Counted from the stretch's first letter, positions 32,401 to 40,808 are shown. The stretch is 64,000 nt of DNA from Pseudomonas frederiksbergensis (GCF_001874645.1 NZ_CP017886.1:4454501-4518500), one strand, 5' to 3'. Notes: generated by a model not told the origin, from the letters alone. Made by a program: numbers and translations.

Positions 32401-34357
32401 AGGCGAAAAGTATCAGCTGGCGTACGGCGTCAACGGGCTGATCGAGCAAGAGACCGGTTTTGATGGTCGACGCACCGCGTACCGCTATGACCTCAACGGC
32501 CATCTGCTGGAAAAAACCGAGTTTGGCGACGATGGTTCACGGTGGATTACGGGTTATCAACGTAATACCGCTGGACGTCTGTTGGTCAAAACCCTGGCTG
32601 ACGGCAACCAGGTCAATTACCACTACGATGCCTTAGGCCGGCTGGTCAGCGTCATTGACGGCAACGACTGGCCGCTGGAGTTCGAGTACGACCCGCAAGA
32701 CCGGTTGATCACTGAGCATCAAGGCTGGGGCACCCTGCGTTATCGTTACAACGCTTGCGGTCAACTCGATCAGCTGCGCCTGCCGGACAACAGTACGCTC
32801 GACTACCACCACGCCAAGGGCGGGGTGCTGACCGCCATCGACCTCAACGGCACGCGGCTGACCACGCACATCTTTGACGCTGGACGCGAGCAGCAACGCC
32901 AGCAGGGCCAACTGCTCAGTCGGTATCATTACGATGAACAGGGCCGGTTGCACGCCCACGCCGTCTCTCTCGCTGAGCAACCACGCTATCGCCGCGATTA
33001 CGTCTACAGCGCCAACGGCAACCTCGACCTCATCGCCGACAGTCGTCACGGCCAGCGCAATTATCACTATGATCCGCTGAACCGCCTGGTTCGTGTACGC
33101 CATTCCCGCGATCCACACCCGGAAAGCTTCGGCCATGACCCGGCTGGCAACCTGCAGATGCAGGATCGTCCGGGGCTGGCGACGATCAAAGGCAATCGCC
33201 TGCTGCTGCAAGGCGACCGCCATTATGACTACGACGCCTTCGGCAACCTGATCCGTGAGCGTCGTGGCACCGCGCAGAAACTCGTCACCGAATACCGCTA
33301 CGACTGCCAGCACCGGTTGATCGGCGTCACGCGGCCGGACGGCAGAACCGCCAGCTACCGCTATGACGCCTTTGGCCGTCGCATCGCCAAAACCGTCGAC
33401 GGCCACACCACCGGGTTCTTCTGGCAAGGCGACAACCTCGTCGCCGAAAGCGGCAAAGCACACTACCGCAGCTACCTCTACGAACCCGGAAGCTTCCGCC
33501 CCCTGGCCATGCTCGACGGCAAAGGCCCGCGCAAGGCCTGCCCGTTCTACTACCAACTCGACCACCTCGGCACACCGCAAGAGCTCACCGACTACAGCGG
33601 CGAGATCGTCTGGTCCGCGACCTACAAGGCCTACGGCAAACTCGCCAGCCTGAAGCACTTTGGCGAAGAACAGCGTGAGCAGCCGTTGCGGTTTCAGGGG
33701 CAGTATTTCGACGCCGAATCAGGCCTGCATTACAACCGGCATCGCTACTACAATCCAGATATCGGCCGCTACCTGACACCCGACCCGAGCAAGCTGGCGG
33801 GTGGGATTAACGGGTATCAGTACACCCCGAATCCGACGGGGTGGGTGGATCCGTTGGGGTTGAGTGACTGCCCGGGGGCAGGTAAGTGCAAGAAGCCGGG
33901 GGAGGCGGAAAATCCGGCGGGGAAGGCGGGGGTTGATGAGGGTGAGGCTAAACTTCCCACATATCCAGAAGAAAAGTATTTATATCGTGGGGATGGACGT
34001 CATCCCGATGAGATTTTTGAACAAGGTTTTAAACCTAAGGGGGATAGCAATGATTTACTGCTTCACTCGCTTGATAGTAACAAGCCTCCGAGCAATTTTG
34101 TTAGTACCTCTCCCGTTAGAGACGTAGGAATAGATTTTGCGACGAAATTCAATATGAGAAGTGGCTTTTTGTACACGATGCGGATGATCCCGGGTAGAGA
34201 TCTGAAGATTGAGTTAGGCAAGAAGTATAAATTTCCAAGTGAGCGAGAGATAGCAATACAAGGTGGTATTAGACGTAAGGATATTTTAGGTGTTACGCCC
34301 ATTGGTGCTGATGGTCGTAGCGCGCGTTACACTATCTTGAATCCAAACAAGGAGTAG
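29495..34357 (+). CDS. RHS repeat protein with cholera toxin A-like ADP-ribosyltransferase tip
   Basis: A 1620-residue polymorphic toxin. Residues 1 to about 440 are a non-repeat N-terminal region with hydrophobic stretch near 310-330 and no PAAR motif. The RHS cage follows: NCPVSMVTGEELLTLTDGEL opens it, dozens of YD repeats (YDDRGRLLSIRYPDNS type) fill it, and the core ends at residues near 1452 with VDPLGL. The C-terminal tip (about 1480-1620) has the R-S-E triad of cholera-toxin-type arginine ADP-ribosyltransferases: YLYRGDGRHPDEIFEQGF with R1498, FVSTSPV (1535-1541), and SEREIAIQGGI with E1583-x-E1585. The tip and everything downstream are AT-rich relative to the GC-rich cage, the usual mark of an exchanged toxin end. 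GAAGGA precedes the ATG. T6SS delivery is likely but no vgrG lies here. Confidence 0.88.
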   Translation: MLDPKKLQTLNTAIGHLVIAALNPRSPDIAAVFNDFRHCLSDYDSWAESFWTGAALDVEQVFKVGSEVSLAAPKHSTTPISATVASCPAGGSLTLVHMFQAARFVPIGNTPVMLEVLIDGPGGDEVDGEPIHVIIGPSGLLEVPECWRGQRHRITFYPNVSQDHVKALYASYQTTIADLEDWLRSEWTNEFQPLWASFSQRGFIERYNALQQADQRGVESALLDLWDDVQQLYQLLADLQANSEKLLEYLTQAELETLLNASAEAIANGLLVLSDEPFLFIYLTAVTSWLRMLPPQYEAEVMAEIRTGVLIGLLLACVTGPMGLGAGVSAKVLGKIKSQRARKWLAALSVRLALVSSNQRFNSHADALKPLMVSAHKAPLAPTPRVPLKISPGDAPTLYVKNPAAIARDKSGPRTRLSKQEHHDNAPDQAKNPNGASADTTDKTATHNCPVSMVTGEELLTLTDGELDGVLPFAFTRLYRTSAVEIDSGLGFGWSHSLAHRLEIDGDNVVWIDHENRRTRFPKPSAERPTIHNSLSRAAIYLGDDVDELILAQAGEATCFYHFRDGNLTAISDPYHNRLRITRDRQARIKRLDNGAGRALLLCYDRRHLIAVDYQVYRAAANPDEAWHTELTLVAYRYDDRHRLIEAINAAGESERYDYDAQAVILQRQLAGGASFFWEWEREGKAARCVRHWASFAQMDSRYVWDDDGSVTVHNADGSEEVYVHDQQARLVRKVGPDGAEHLKAYDDNGQLVAEKDPLGGVTQYTYNEAGRLLEVIAPEDEPTYYEYHNGFVRVMRRGKARWKYQRNIQGDITEHIDPDGHITHYQYDDRGRLLSIRYPDNSCHVLTWNNLGQLTEEQRPDGSRWCFAYDALGRQSHRQDAHGAVTRYQWDVVGRLIQTTLPGGVTRAFSYNAYGKLSAERDESGQVTRYEYADDLHLVSRRINADGTQLRYRYDNARLLLSEIENEAGEKYQLAYGVNGLIEQETGFDGRRTAYRYDLNGHLLEKTEFGDDGSRWITGYQRNTAGRLLVKTLADGNQVNYHYDALGRLVSVIDGNDWPLEFEYDPQDRLITEHQGWGTLRYRYNACGQLDQLRLPDNSTLDYHHAKGGVLTAIDLNGTRLTTHIFDAGREQQRQQGQLLSRYHYDEQGRLHAHAVSLAEQPRYRRDYVYSANGNLDLIADSRHGQRNYHYDPLNRLVRVRHSRDPHPESFGHDPAGNLQMQDRPGLATIKGNRLLLQGDRHYDYDAFGNLIRERRGTAQKLVTEYRYDCQHRLIGVTRPDGRTASYRYDAFGRRIAKTVDGHTTGFFWQGDNLVAESGKAHYRSYLYEPGSFRPLAMLDGKGPRKACPFYYQLDHLGTPQELTDYSGEIVWSATYKAYGKLASLKHFGEEQREQPLRFQGQYFDAESGLHYNRHRYYNPDIGRYLTPDPSKLAGGINGYQYTPNPTGWVDPLGLSDCPGAGKCKKPGEAENPAGKAGVDEGEAKLPTYPEEKYLYRGDGRHPDEIFEQGFKPKGDSNDLLLHSLDSNKPPSNFVSTSPVRDVGIDFATKFNMRSGFLYTMRMIPGRDLKIELGKKYKFPSEREIAIQGGIRRKDILGVTPIGADGRSARYTILNPNKE

Positions 34358-34360
34358 AGA

Positions 34361-34759
34361 GTGGACTGTGTAGAGATTGTAGTTATCAAAAACGGTAGGC
34401 GTGAGCTTGCTAAGCTTTTCTGCGACTCGAAAAAGTTGACCATTAATTTTGTTATGGCGGATGGATATAGCAAAATTTATTCTGGAACGGACTTTTACAA
34501 ATGTTTCGGGCATGTTAGAGAGGGTCACCCTGATGTGGTATTTTTGTGTAAGGGCGCCAAAATAAACGTGCATCCTTCTAGCATGTCTTCTCAGATGTCG
34601 CTCGGAGTAAAAGCATATGAACTCACAATGGGGAAGTACGCTTTGAGAAGCGATGTGGTGAATATATTCGATTATGAAGAGGAAAATTTGACCAACGACC
34701 CGAATGTGCAAAGAGACTTCTATATGCGCTGGGTCGAATCAGACATTTCGGATGAGTAG
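34361..34759 (+). CDS. Candidate immunity protein for the RHS toxin
   Basis: A 132-residue soluble, acidic protein I do not recognise, starting three bases after the RHS stop. The ribosome site AAGGAG lies inside the last codons of the rhs gene, six bases before the GTG start at 34361; no earlier ATG is in frame. It is AT-rich like the toxin tip. Location and composition are those of cognate immunity genes; no motif confirms it. A cytoplasmic location fits neutralising an ADP-ribosyltransferase. Confidence 0.65.
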   Translation: MDCVEIVVIKNGRRELAKLFCDSKKLTINFVMADGYSKIYSGTDFYKCFGHVREGHPDVVFLCKGAKINVHPSSMSSQMSLGVKAYELTMGKYALRSDVVNIFDYEEENLTNDPNVQRDFYMRWVESDISDE

Positions 34760-34878
34760 CGAGTCCGGAAAAATAAAAAATGGAGAGGGCTTTTTAATCT
34801 AAAACCGCTATGCATCCGATTACCAACGCGCCAATTTCTACAAACTATGCAGTTGAGGTGCTACCCCCAAACTATCAA

Positions 34879-36612
34879 TCACATAAACACTACCCCCTGC
34901 ACATTCTTCGCATGGTGCTTGGCCTGTGAGGCCATTTCTGCGAGTTGGCTGGCGTCGAGTTGTCCGCAGGCCTGTGGGTGTAAATGCACCACGCCGATCG
35001 ACAGCGACAGCAGCGCGAATTCCTGGCGCACGCCCTGACGATTGGGCGCGATGAAGCAGCCGGCTTCGAGGTGTTCGCTGCGGTAGAAGCGTCGGCATTG
35101 GCTGTGGAAGTCCTCGAGCAGCTGGTTCAGGCGCTTGCGCCAGTCTTCCGGGCCGAGGACCAGCAGAAAATCATCGCCGCCGATATGGCCGACGAAATCG
35201 CGGCTGGGGTCGACGCGGTCGTTCAGGCATTGCGCCAGACACAGCAGGACTTCGTCGCCGCGGCCGTAGCCGTAGATATCGTTGAACGGCTTGAAACTGT
35301 CGATGTCGACGTAGCAGATCACTGACTCGCGGCTCTGTTGCAACAGCCGGGTCAAGCACTGCTGGATCGGCACATTGCCCGGCAACAGGGTCAGCGGATT
35401 GGCGTAGCGGGCTTGTTGGATTTTCAGTTCGGTAATCAGTTTGAGCACGTCGATTACCCGACCCAGGCCCAGATAGCCGCCGTTGAGGGTGATGATGAAA
35501 TCCTCTTCGATGCGCTGCCGGGCGCGGCTGGTGATCAGGCGGCTGACCTGTTGCAGCGACTGGCTGAGCTCGACGGCGAGGAAGTCGTCGTTCATCAGTC
35601 GGCTGATCGGTTTGCGCGCGAACAGGTCGGTGGCAAACGGCTTGAGCAGCGCATCGGACAGCGAATGACGGTGGACGATGCCACAGGGCTGACCGAGTTC
35701 GTCGAGCACTGCCAGCGAGTTCAGGTTGGCCTGACGACGGAAGGCTTCCAGTACGTCAGCGGTAGGTGTATCGCGGTCAACCGCCGGATGTTCGTTGAGC
35801 AGGGCGCTGAGGTCACTGCCTTCATCGTTGAGCGCCACTGCGCTGCTGTCGTGCTTGGGCATCATTGTCCGGGCGTCCCGTGGCGGATGCTCCTGCGGAC
35901 GGCACAGCAGATAGCCCTGCACCAGGTCGACCCCCATCTCGGTCAACACCGCGAGTTCTTCCGGCAGTTCGATACCTTCGGCAATGACTTGTGCCCGCGA
36001 GGCTTTGGCGATCTGCAGGATCGAGCCGACGAATTCGCGCTTGAGCGCATCCTGATGAATGCCATCGATGAAATGCCGATCGATCTTCACATAATCCGGA
36101 CGCAACTCCGACCAGAGTCGCAGGCTCGAATACCCGGCCCCCAAGTCATCCAATGCAATCGAAAAACCCATGGCTCGGTAGTGATGCAGCGCGTTTTGCA
36201 GCAACTGAAAATCGTCGGTCGGGGTTTGCTCGGTAAGCTCGATCACCACCTGACTGGGCGGGATGCCGAAGTCCTGGAGCATTTGCAGGGTTCTACCGGG
36301 TTGGTGGCCGGCTTCGAGCAACGATTCGGGAGAGACATTGAGAAAGAGCTTGCCCGGTAACTGTTGTTCATTGAAGCGACGACAGGCGCTGTGTCGGCAG
36401 GCCATTTCCAGTTCGCTGAGACGGCCAGCCTGGCGGGCCACGGCGAACAACGCGATGGGCGAATGCAGAGGGCTGTTGGAGGGACCGCGACTGAGGGCTT
36501 CGTAACCGAGGATGCGTCGTTCGGACAGTGAAACGATCGGCTGGAACAGGCTGTGCAAGCCACTTTGAGCCAGAATTGAACTCAAGGCACTCAGCTGTTC
36601 GGTCGTGGTCAT
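34879..36612 (-). CDS. EAL-CBS-GGDEF domain protein (c-di-GMP turnover)
   Basis: A 577-residue cytoplasmic protein. The N-terminal EAL domain (about 15-250) keeps the phosphodiesterase set: YEALSRG, FLNVSPES, VVIELTEQTP, IALDDLGAGYSSL, VKIDRHFIDG, VIAEGIE and VQGYLL. A CBS pair spans about 270-400 (HPAVDRDTPTADVLEAFR; PISRLMNDDF). The C-terminal GGDEF domain has the altered signature GGDDF (in HIGGDDFLLVLG), so cyclase activity may be weak or regulatory. Phosphodiesterase activity tuned by nucleotides through the CBS region is a reasonable guess. It lies behind the terminator of prc and is transcribed separately. Confidence 0.87.
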   Translation of the reverse strand: MTTTEQLSALSSILAQSGLHSLFQPIVSLSERRILGYEALSRGPSNSPLHSPIALFAVARQAGRLSELEMACRHSACRRFNEQQLPGKLFLNVSPESLLEAGHQPGRTLQMLQDFGIPPSQVVIELTEQTPTDDFQLLQNALHHYRAMGFSIALDDLGAGYSSLRLWSELRPDYVKIDRHFIDGIHQDALKREFVGSILQIAKASRAQVIAEGIELPEELAVLTEMGVDLVQGYLLCRPQEHPPRDARTMMPKHDSSAVALNDEGSDLSALLNEHPAVDRDTPTADVLEAFRRQANLNSLAVLDELGQPCGIVHRHSLSDALLKPFATDLFARKPISRLMNDDFLAVELSQSLQQVSRLITSRARQRIEEDFIITLNGGYLGLGRVIDVLKLITELKIQQARYANPLTLLPGNVPIQQCLTRLLQQSRESVICYVDIDSFKPFNDIYGYGRGDEVLLCLAQCLNDRVDPSRDFVGHIGGDDFLLVLGPEDWRKRLNQLLEDFHSQCRRFYRSEHLEAGCFIAPNRQGVRQEFALLSLSIGVVHLHPQACGQLDASQLAEMASQAKHHAKNVQGVVFM

Positions 36613-36630
36613 GGCGATCTCTGGCGATAA

Positions 36631-36680
36631 AAAAAGGACTGGGCCCGCTCTTTTTCAGAGAGCGCGCCCAGTCCTTTATT
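36631..36680 (-). terminator. Terminator of prc
   Basis: AAAGGACTGGGC and GCCCAGTCCTTT form a 12-base stem with an inner smaller hairpin (GCTCTTTTTCAGAGAGC); the A-rich side serves as the T run on the minus strand. Confidence 0.85.
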
Positions 36681-36739
36681 TCACGACAGAATGATGACTG
36701 TTTGATGACGATCCGGGGAGCGTCAGCATTAAATTGCCA

Positions 36740-38827
36740 TCACTTTTTGTTGCTGGCGACCGCGGTGTTCAGCTTCAAGTAATCCAGCAGAATCCGCCCG
36801 GTTTCGCTCAGGTAGGCATCGTCTTCCGGTTTGGTCTTTTCTGGCTCGGCCGCGATGGCGTCTTCGTCTTCTTTCTTCAGTTCTTTGAGCGGCTCTTCGC
36901 CCTTGGCCTTGCGGCGGATGTTTTCCATCACCAGCTGCTTGGCTTCGATATCGGCGTGTTGCGCGCGACGTTCGGCTTCATTGAGGCTGATGGTTTTTTC
37001 TGCCATCAGCTTCTGGGCCAGCGCCAGTTTGTCGCGAATGAATACAAACTCAGCGTCTTTGGCCGAACGAGCGTCATGCTCGGACTTGAGCTGCGCCAGG
37101 TACGGTTTGAACGGGTCGACTGCCGGTTTGATGGCCGCGCGAATGGTGTCCCACGGCATGGATTCCGGCAGGGCACTCTCGCCGATTTCCTTGGTGTCGA
37201 TGATCGACGGGAAGTCGACATCCGGCAGCACGCCCTGATGCTGGGTGCTCTGCCCGGAAACCCGGTAGAACTTGGCCAACGTCAGTTTCAGCTCGCCATG
37301 GTTCAGCGGCTGGATGGTTTGCACGGTGCCTTTACCGAAGGTCTGGCCGCCGATGATCAGCGCGCGGTGGTAGTCCTGCATGGCGCCGGCGAAAATCTCC
37401 GAAGCCGAAGCAGACAGGCGGTTGACCAGCAACGCCATCGGGCCTTTGTAGAAGGCGCCCGGGCTTTCGTCTTCCAGTACATCGACCCGGCCGTCGGCGT
37501 TACGTACCAGCACGGTCGGACCTTTGTCGATGAACAGACTGGTCAGCTCGGTGGCTTCCTGCAAGGAACCGCCGCCGTTGTTGCGCAAGTCGATGACCAC
37601 ACCGTCGACCTTGTCTTTTTGCAGTTCGGTCAGCAGCTTCTTGACGTCGCGGGTGGTGCTCTTGTAATCAGGATCACCTGCGCGGAAGGCCTTGAAGTCC
37701 AGGTAGAAGGCCGGGATCTCGATGACGCCGAGCTTGTAGTCCTTGCCGTCCTGTTTGAGGCTGAGGATCGACTTCTTCACCGCCTGATCTTCAAGCTTTA
37801 CCGCTTCGCGGGTGATCGAGACGATCTTGGTGGTCTGGTCGTTTGGCGCATTGCTGGCCGGGATCACTTCCAGGCGCACCACGGTGCCTTTCGGTCCACG
37901 GATCAGCTTGACCACTTCGTCCAGGCGCCAACCGACGACGTCGACCATTTCTTTGCTGCCTTGGGCAACGCCGATGATCTTGTCGGCCGGTGCAACCTGT
38001 TTGGTCTTGTCCGCCGGGCCTGCCGGCACCAGACGTACGACTTTCACCTGGTCGTTATCGCTCTGCAACACGGCGCCGATGCCTTCCAGCGACAGGCTCA
38101 TGTTGATGTCGAAATTCTCCGCGTTATCCGGTGACAGATAGTTGGTGTGCGGGTCGTAGGACATGGCGAAGTTGTTGATGTACGCCTGGAAGATGTCTTC
38201 CGGACGGGTCTGATCCAGGCGCGACAGCTGATTCTTGTAGCGCTTGGTCAGGGTTTCCTGAATCTGTTTAGAGTCTTTGCCGGCGATCTTCATCCGCAGC
38301 ACTTCGTCCTTGACGCGTTTGCGCCACAGGTCGTCGAGCTCGGCAGTGGTCTTGAGCCACGGGGCGTCCTTGCGATCGATCAGCAAGGTTTCCCGGGTGG
38401 TGAAGTCCATCTTGTCGACGCCTTTGCTCAGCTCGACCAAGGCGAAGTCCAGACGCGCTTTGACGCGGTCCAGATAGCGCTTGTAGATGGTGAACCCGGC
38501 GTTCAGGTCGCCGCTTTTGAGAAACTCGTCAAACTGGTTTTTCCATTTGTCGAATTCGGCAATGTCGCTGGCCAGAAAATAACTGCGCGACGGATCCAGC
38601 AGCTTCAGATAGCTGTCGTAGATGATCGCGGAGCGCGCGTTATCGAGCGGCGGCTTGCTGTAATGGTGGCGCTTGAGCAACTCGACGACGTTAAGGCTGG
38701 CAATCACCTCATCACGATCGGGCTGAAGGTTGTCCCAGCTATTGGCTGCGAACGTAGTGGGCGACAGCGACAAGCTGCCCAGGCCAATGAAAAGCGCGAG
38801 TGCGGTGCTGGGGAACAAATGCTTCAT
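36740..38827 (-). CDS. prc: Carboxy-terminal processing (tail-specific) protease
   Basis: A periplasmic serine protease of 695 residues that degrades or trims envelope proteins (in P. aeruginosa the homologue AlgO affects alginate through anti-sigma factor processing). A signal peptide (KHLFPSTALALFIGLGSLSL) starts it. The PDZ domain lies around 230-320 (LSLEGIGAVLQSDNDQVKVV), and the Ser-Lys catalytic pair is in NRLSASASEIFAGAMQDYHR and GGQTFGKGTVQ. Start at ATG 38827 gives the signal peptide directly; an ATG at 38860 would add 11 polar residues. No good ribosome site precedes either. It is followed by a terminator. Confidence 0.92.
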   Translation of the reverse strand: MKHLFPSTALALFIGLGSLSLSPTTFAANSWDNLQPDRDEVIASLNVVELLKRHHYSKPPLDNARSAIIYDSYLKLLDPSRSYFLASDIAEFDKWKNQFDEFLKSGDLNAGFTIYKRYLDRVKARLDFALVELSKGVDKMDFTTRETLLIDRKDAPWLKTTAELDDLWRKRVKDEVLRMKIAGKDSKQIQETLTKRYKNQLSRLDQTRPEDIFQAYINNFAMSYDPHTNYLSPDNAENFDINMSLSLEGIGAVLQSDNDQVKVVRLVPAGPADKTKQVAPADKIIGVAQGSKEMVDVVGWRLDEVVKLIRGPKGTVVRLEVIPASNAPNDQTTKIVSITREAVKLEDQAVKKSILSLKQDGKDYKLGVIEIPAFYLDFKAFRAGDPDYKSTTRDVKKLLTELQKDKVDGVVIDLRNNGGGSLQEATELTSLFIDKGPTVLVRNADGRVDVLEDESPGAFYKGPMALLVNRLSASASEIFAGAMQDYHRALIIGGQTFGKGTVQTIQPLNHGELKLTLAKFYRVSGQSTQHQGVLPDVDFPSIIDTKEIGESALPESMPWDTIRAAIKPAVDPFKPYLAQLKSEHDARSAKDAEFVFIRDKLALAQKLMAEKTISLNEAERRAQHADIEAKQLVMENIRRKAKGEEPLKELKKEDEDAIAAEPEKTKPEDDAYLSETGRILLDYLKLNTAVASNKK

Positions 38828-38993
38828 GCTGATTCGACGCGGGGGCAATTGATAACGCATATTAGGCCGTCTTTAAAGTCGCCGGTTCCACAAGGCTCTA
38901 CGCAAACTGCTCGCGTCTCGATCATGCTGAGTCAAAACAGCCTGATCACCACTCGGTGAGTTTTCGTACGACCTTGGGTCGGTCGCATAATGC

Positions 38994-39020
38994 AAAAAAA
39001 CCCGGCGCTACAGCATCGGG
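38994..39020 (-). terminator. Weak minus-strand hairpin with a T run, upstream of prc
   Basis: Minus strand CCCGATGCTGTAGCGCCGGG followed by seven T. There is no minus-strand gene before it, so it may act as a leader structure or end an unannotated transcript. Low certainty. Confidence 0.35.
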
Positions 39021-39048
39021 CTCAGTCCAGACTCACTATGGAGGCACT

Positions 39049-40011
39049 GTGAAAGCATTGCAAGGCGTTGAAGGTCGAGTGGCGTGGGTTGAAGAGCCCA
39101 GTCCGACGTGTGACGTAGGACAAGTTCGCATTCGAGTGGTGGCAGCGGGCCTCAATCGAGCCGATTTGTTACAGAAAGCGGGGCTCTATCCACCACCACC
39201 GGGAGCCAGTCAGGTCCTGGGTCTGGAGTGTTCAGGCGTGATCAGCGAGGTCGGCGCGGGGTCGTCCTGGCAGGTCGGTGACCGGGTCTGTGCACTGTTG
39301 GCGGGCGGTGGGATGGCCGAAGAAGTGGTGGTCGATGGCCGTCACGTATTGCCCGTGCCCGAGGGCTTGTCGCTGGTCGAAGCGGCAGCGTTGCCAGAGG
39401 TCTACAGCACCGCCTGGCTGAATTTGTTCCAATTGGCTGCGCTCAAACCGGGTGAGAAAGTTCTCCTGCACGCCGGGGCAAGTGGAGTGGGTTCAGCTGC
39501 CATTCAGCTATGCAAGGCATTCGGCAACCCGTGTTGGGTCAGCGTCGGTTCCGCGGATCGGCTGGCCTACTGCGAGGCGCTGGGTGCGCAAGGCGGGGTG
39601 GTACGCACCGATGGGCTGGAGGGTTTGCGTGACCTGGGGCCGTTCGATGTGATCCTCGATCCGGTTGGCGCCAACTACGCCGCGCTGAACCTGAAGTTAC
39701 TGGCGCGCGACGGCCGCTGGGTGTTGATCGGTCTGATGGGGGGGCGTGAAGCGCAGCTGGATTTGGCGCAAGTACTGGCCAAACGGATTCAGTTGCTGGG
39801 TTCGACCCTGCGCAGCCGCGACGAGCAGTTCAAGGCCGATCTGTTCAGCGATCTACGCCTGCATGTCTGGCCGCTGTTCGCCGAAGGGCGCCTGAGCCCG
39901 CAACTGGCCAGGACCTTCCTGATCAAGGACGCTGAAGCAGCATTTGCCGAGCTTGCGACCAATCAGGTGTCGGGCAAGTTGGTGCTGGTGATTGACGAGA
40001 GTCTGGTCTAA
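39049..40011 (+). CDS. Zinc-free NAD(P)H quinone oxidoreductase
   Basis: A 320-residue medium-chain dehydrogenase/reductase of the quinone oxidoreductase type. VVAAGLNRADLLQKAGLYPP is the family start, and HAGASGVGSAAIQLCKAFG is the nucleotide-binding GxGxxG region with preference probably for NADPH. Zinc-ligand cysteines are absent. The start is GTG 39049 with GGAGG at 39040-39044. The longest open frame (38956) has no ribosome site. It is divergent from prc. The specific electron acceptor is unknown. Confidence 0.87.
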   Translation: MKALQGVEGRVAWVEEPSPTCDVGQVRIRVVAAGLNRADLLQKAGLYPPPPGASQVLGLECSGVISEVGAGSSWQVGDRVCALLAGGGMAEEVVVDGRHVLPVPEGLSLVEAAALPEVYSTAWLNLFQLAALKPGEKVLLHAGASGVGSAAIQLCKAFGNPCWVSVGSADRLAYCEALGAQGGVVRTDGLEGLRDLGPFDVILDPVGANYAALNLKLLARDGRWVLIGLMGGREAQLDLAQVLAKRIQLLGSTLRSRDEQFKADLFSDLRLHVWPLFAEGRLSPQLARTFLIKDAEAAFAELATNQVSGKLVLVIDESLV

Positions 40012-40017
40012 GCCGCG

Positions 40018-40107
40018 AAAAGATCGCAGCCTGCGGCAGCTCCTACAGAGGAAGTGTGGTCCACGTAGGCGCTGGCGAAGGCTCGGGCCGCGTTCGGACG
40101 ATCTTTT
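40018..40107. repeat. Inverted REP pair (REPIN), partly diverged right arm
   Basis: Full left arm GATCGCAGCCTGCGGCAGCT at 40022 onward; the right arm is interrupted by a GCTCGGGCCGCGTTCGGACG variant. It lies between the converging quinone reductase and HAD genes. Confidence 0.8.
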
Positions 40108-40111
40108 GCTT

Positions 40112-40765
40112 TTACGTCCAGAGATGAATCGGCCAGCCGGCCTTTTCAGCGTGCTCGAGCAGTACCGGATCCGGGTTGACCACATGCGGATGGTCGACTT
40201 TGATCAGCAACGGCAGATCGTTGCGTGAGTCCGAATAGAAACTCGCGCCTTCAAGGTTCTCCTCTTCGGCGTCCAGCCACTCCAGCAAGCGAGTGATCTT
40301 GCCTTCGCGATAAGTCAGGGTGCCGACTGTGTTGCCGCTGTAGACCCCGTGAGTCACTTCCAGCTCTATACCAAGGATCTCGTCAATGCCGAGGCGTTTG
40401 GCAATGGGTTTGACCAGGTGTGTGCCCGAAGCGGAGATCACCAGAATCCGGTCGCCGGCCTTGCGGTGCTCGGCGATGGCTTTGCAGGCGTCGCTGAAGA
40501 TGATCGGTTCGATTACGTCCTCGACCCATGGCGCCACAAGGTGCTCGACTTCTTCCGGGGTGCGTCCGGCCAGCGGTTCCAGGCTGAAGGCCATATAGTC
40601 CTCCATGGCCAGATGACCCTTGCCATAGGCATCCATCAATTCCCTGTCGCGACGCAAGAACGATTCGCCGTCGACCCAACCGAGGCGAACCATCTGCTCG
40701 CTCCACAGCGAGGCGCAGTCGCCGTGGATCAGGGTTTCGTCCAGATCAAAAATTGCCAAAGCCAT
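40112..40765 (-). CDS. HAD-superfamily phosphatase, SerB-like
   Basis: A 217-residue cytoplasmic hydrolase. IFDLDETLIHGD holds the catalytic aspartates, ILVISASGTHLVKPIAKRLG the second HAD motif with serine, and SFYSDSRNDLPLL motif IV. The helical cap and length match the HAD-IB phosphoserine phosphatase-like branch (PSPase homologues), but the substrate is not clear. ATG 40765 follows AAAGAGAG. It lies next to the phosphonate-type ABC operon, so a role in dephosphorylating a product of it is possible. Confidence 0.83.
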   Translation of the reverse strand: MALAIFDLDETLIHGDCASLWSEQMVRLGWVDGESFLRRDRELMDAYGKGHLAMEDYMAFSLEPLAGRTPEEVEHLVAPWVEDVIEPIIFSDACKAIAEHRKAGDRILVISASGTHLVKPIAKRLGIDEILGIELEVTHGVYSGNTVGTLTYREGKITRLLEWLDAEEENLEGASFYSDSRNDLPLLIKVDHPHVVNPDPVLLEHAEKAGWPIHLWT

Positions 40766-40808
40766 CAGTGCTGCTCTCTCTTTAACATCAGTGTGCACAG
40801 CGAAAACA

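Noticed and set aside
30506..33658. Long open frames on the minus strand opposite the RHS gene (290, 372 and 341 codons)
   Set aside because: They are antisense shadows caused by GC-rich codon use of the repeat-rich gene; no family-like features or ribosome sites.
29495..34357. PAAR or VgrG partner for the RHS protein
   Set aside because: No PAAR motif in the N-terminal region and no vgrG, hcp or EagR-like gene nearby; T6SS delivery remains inference only.
36734..38959. Plus-strand open frames opposite prc (466 and 270 codons)
   Set aside because: Antisense to a clear protease gene with signal peptide and catalytic motifs; composition typical of a shadow frame.
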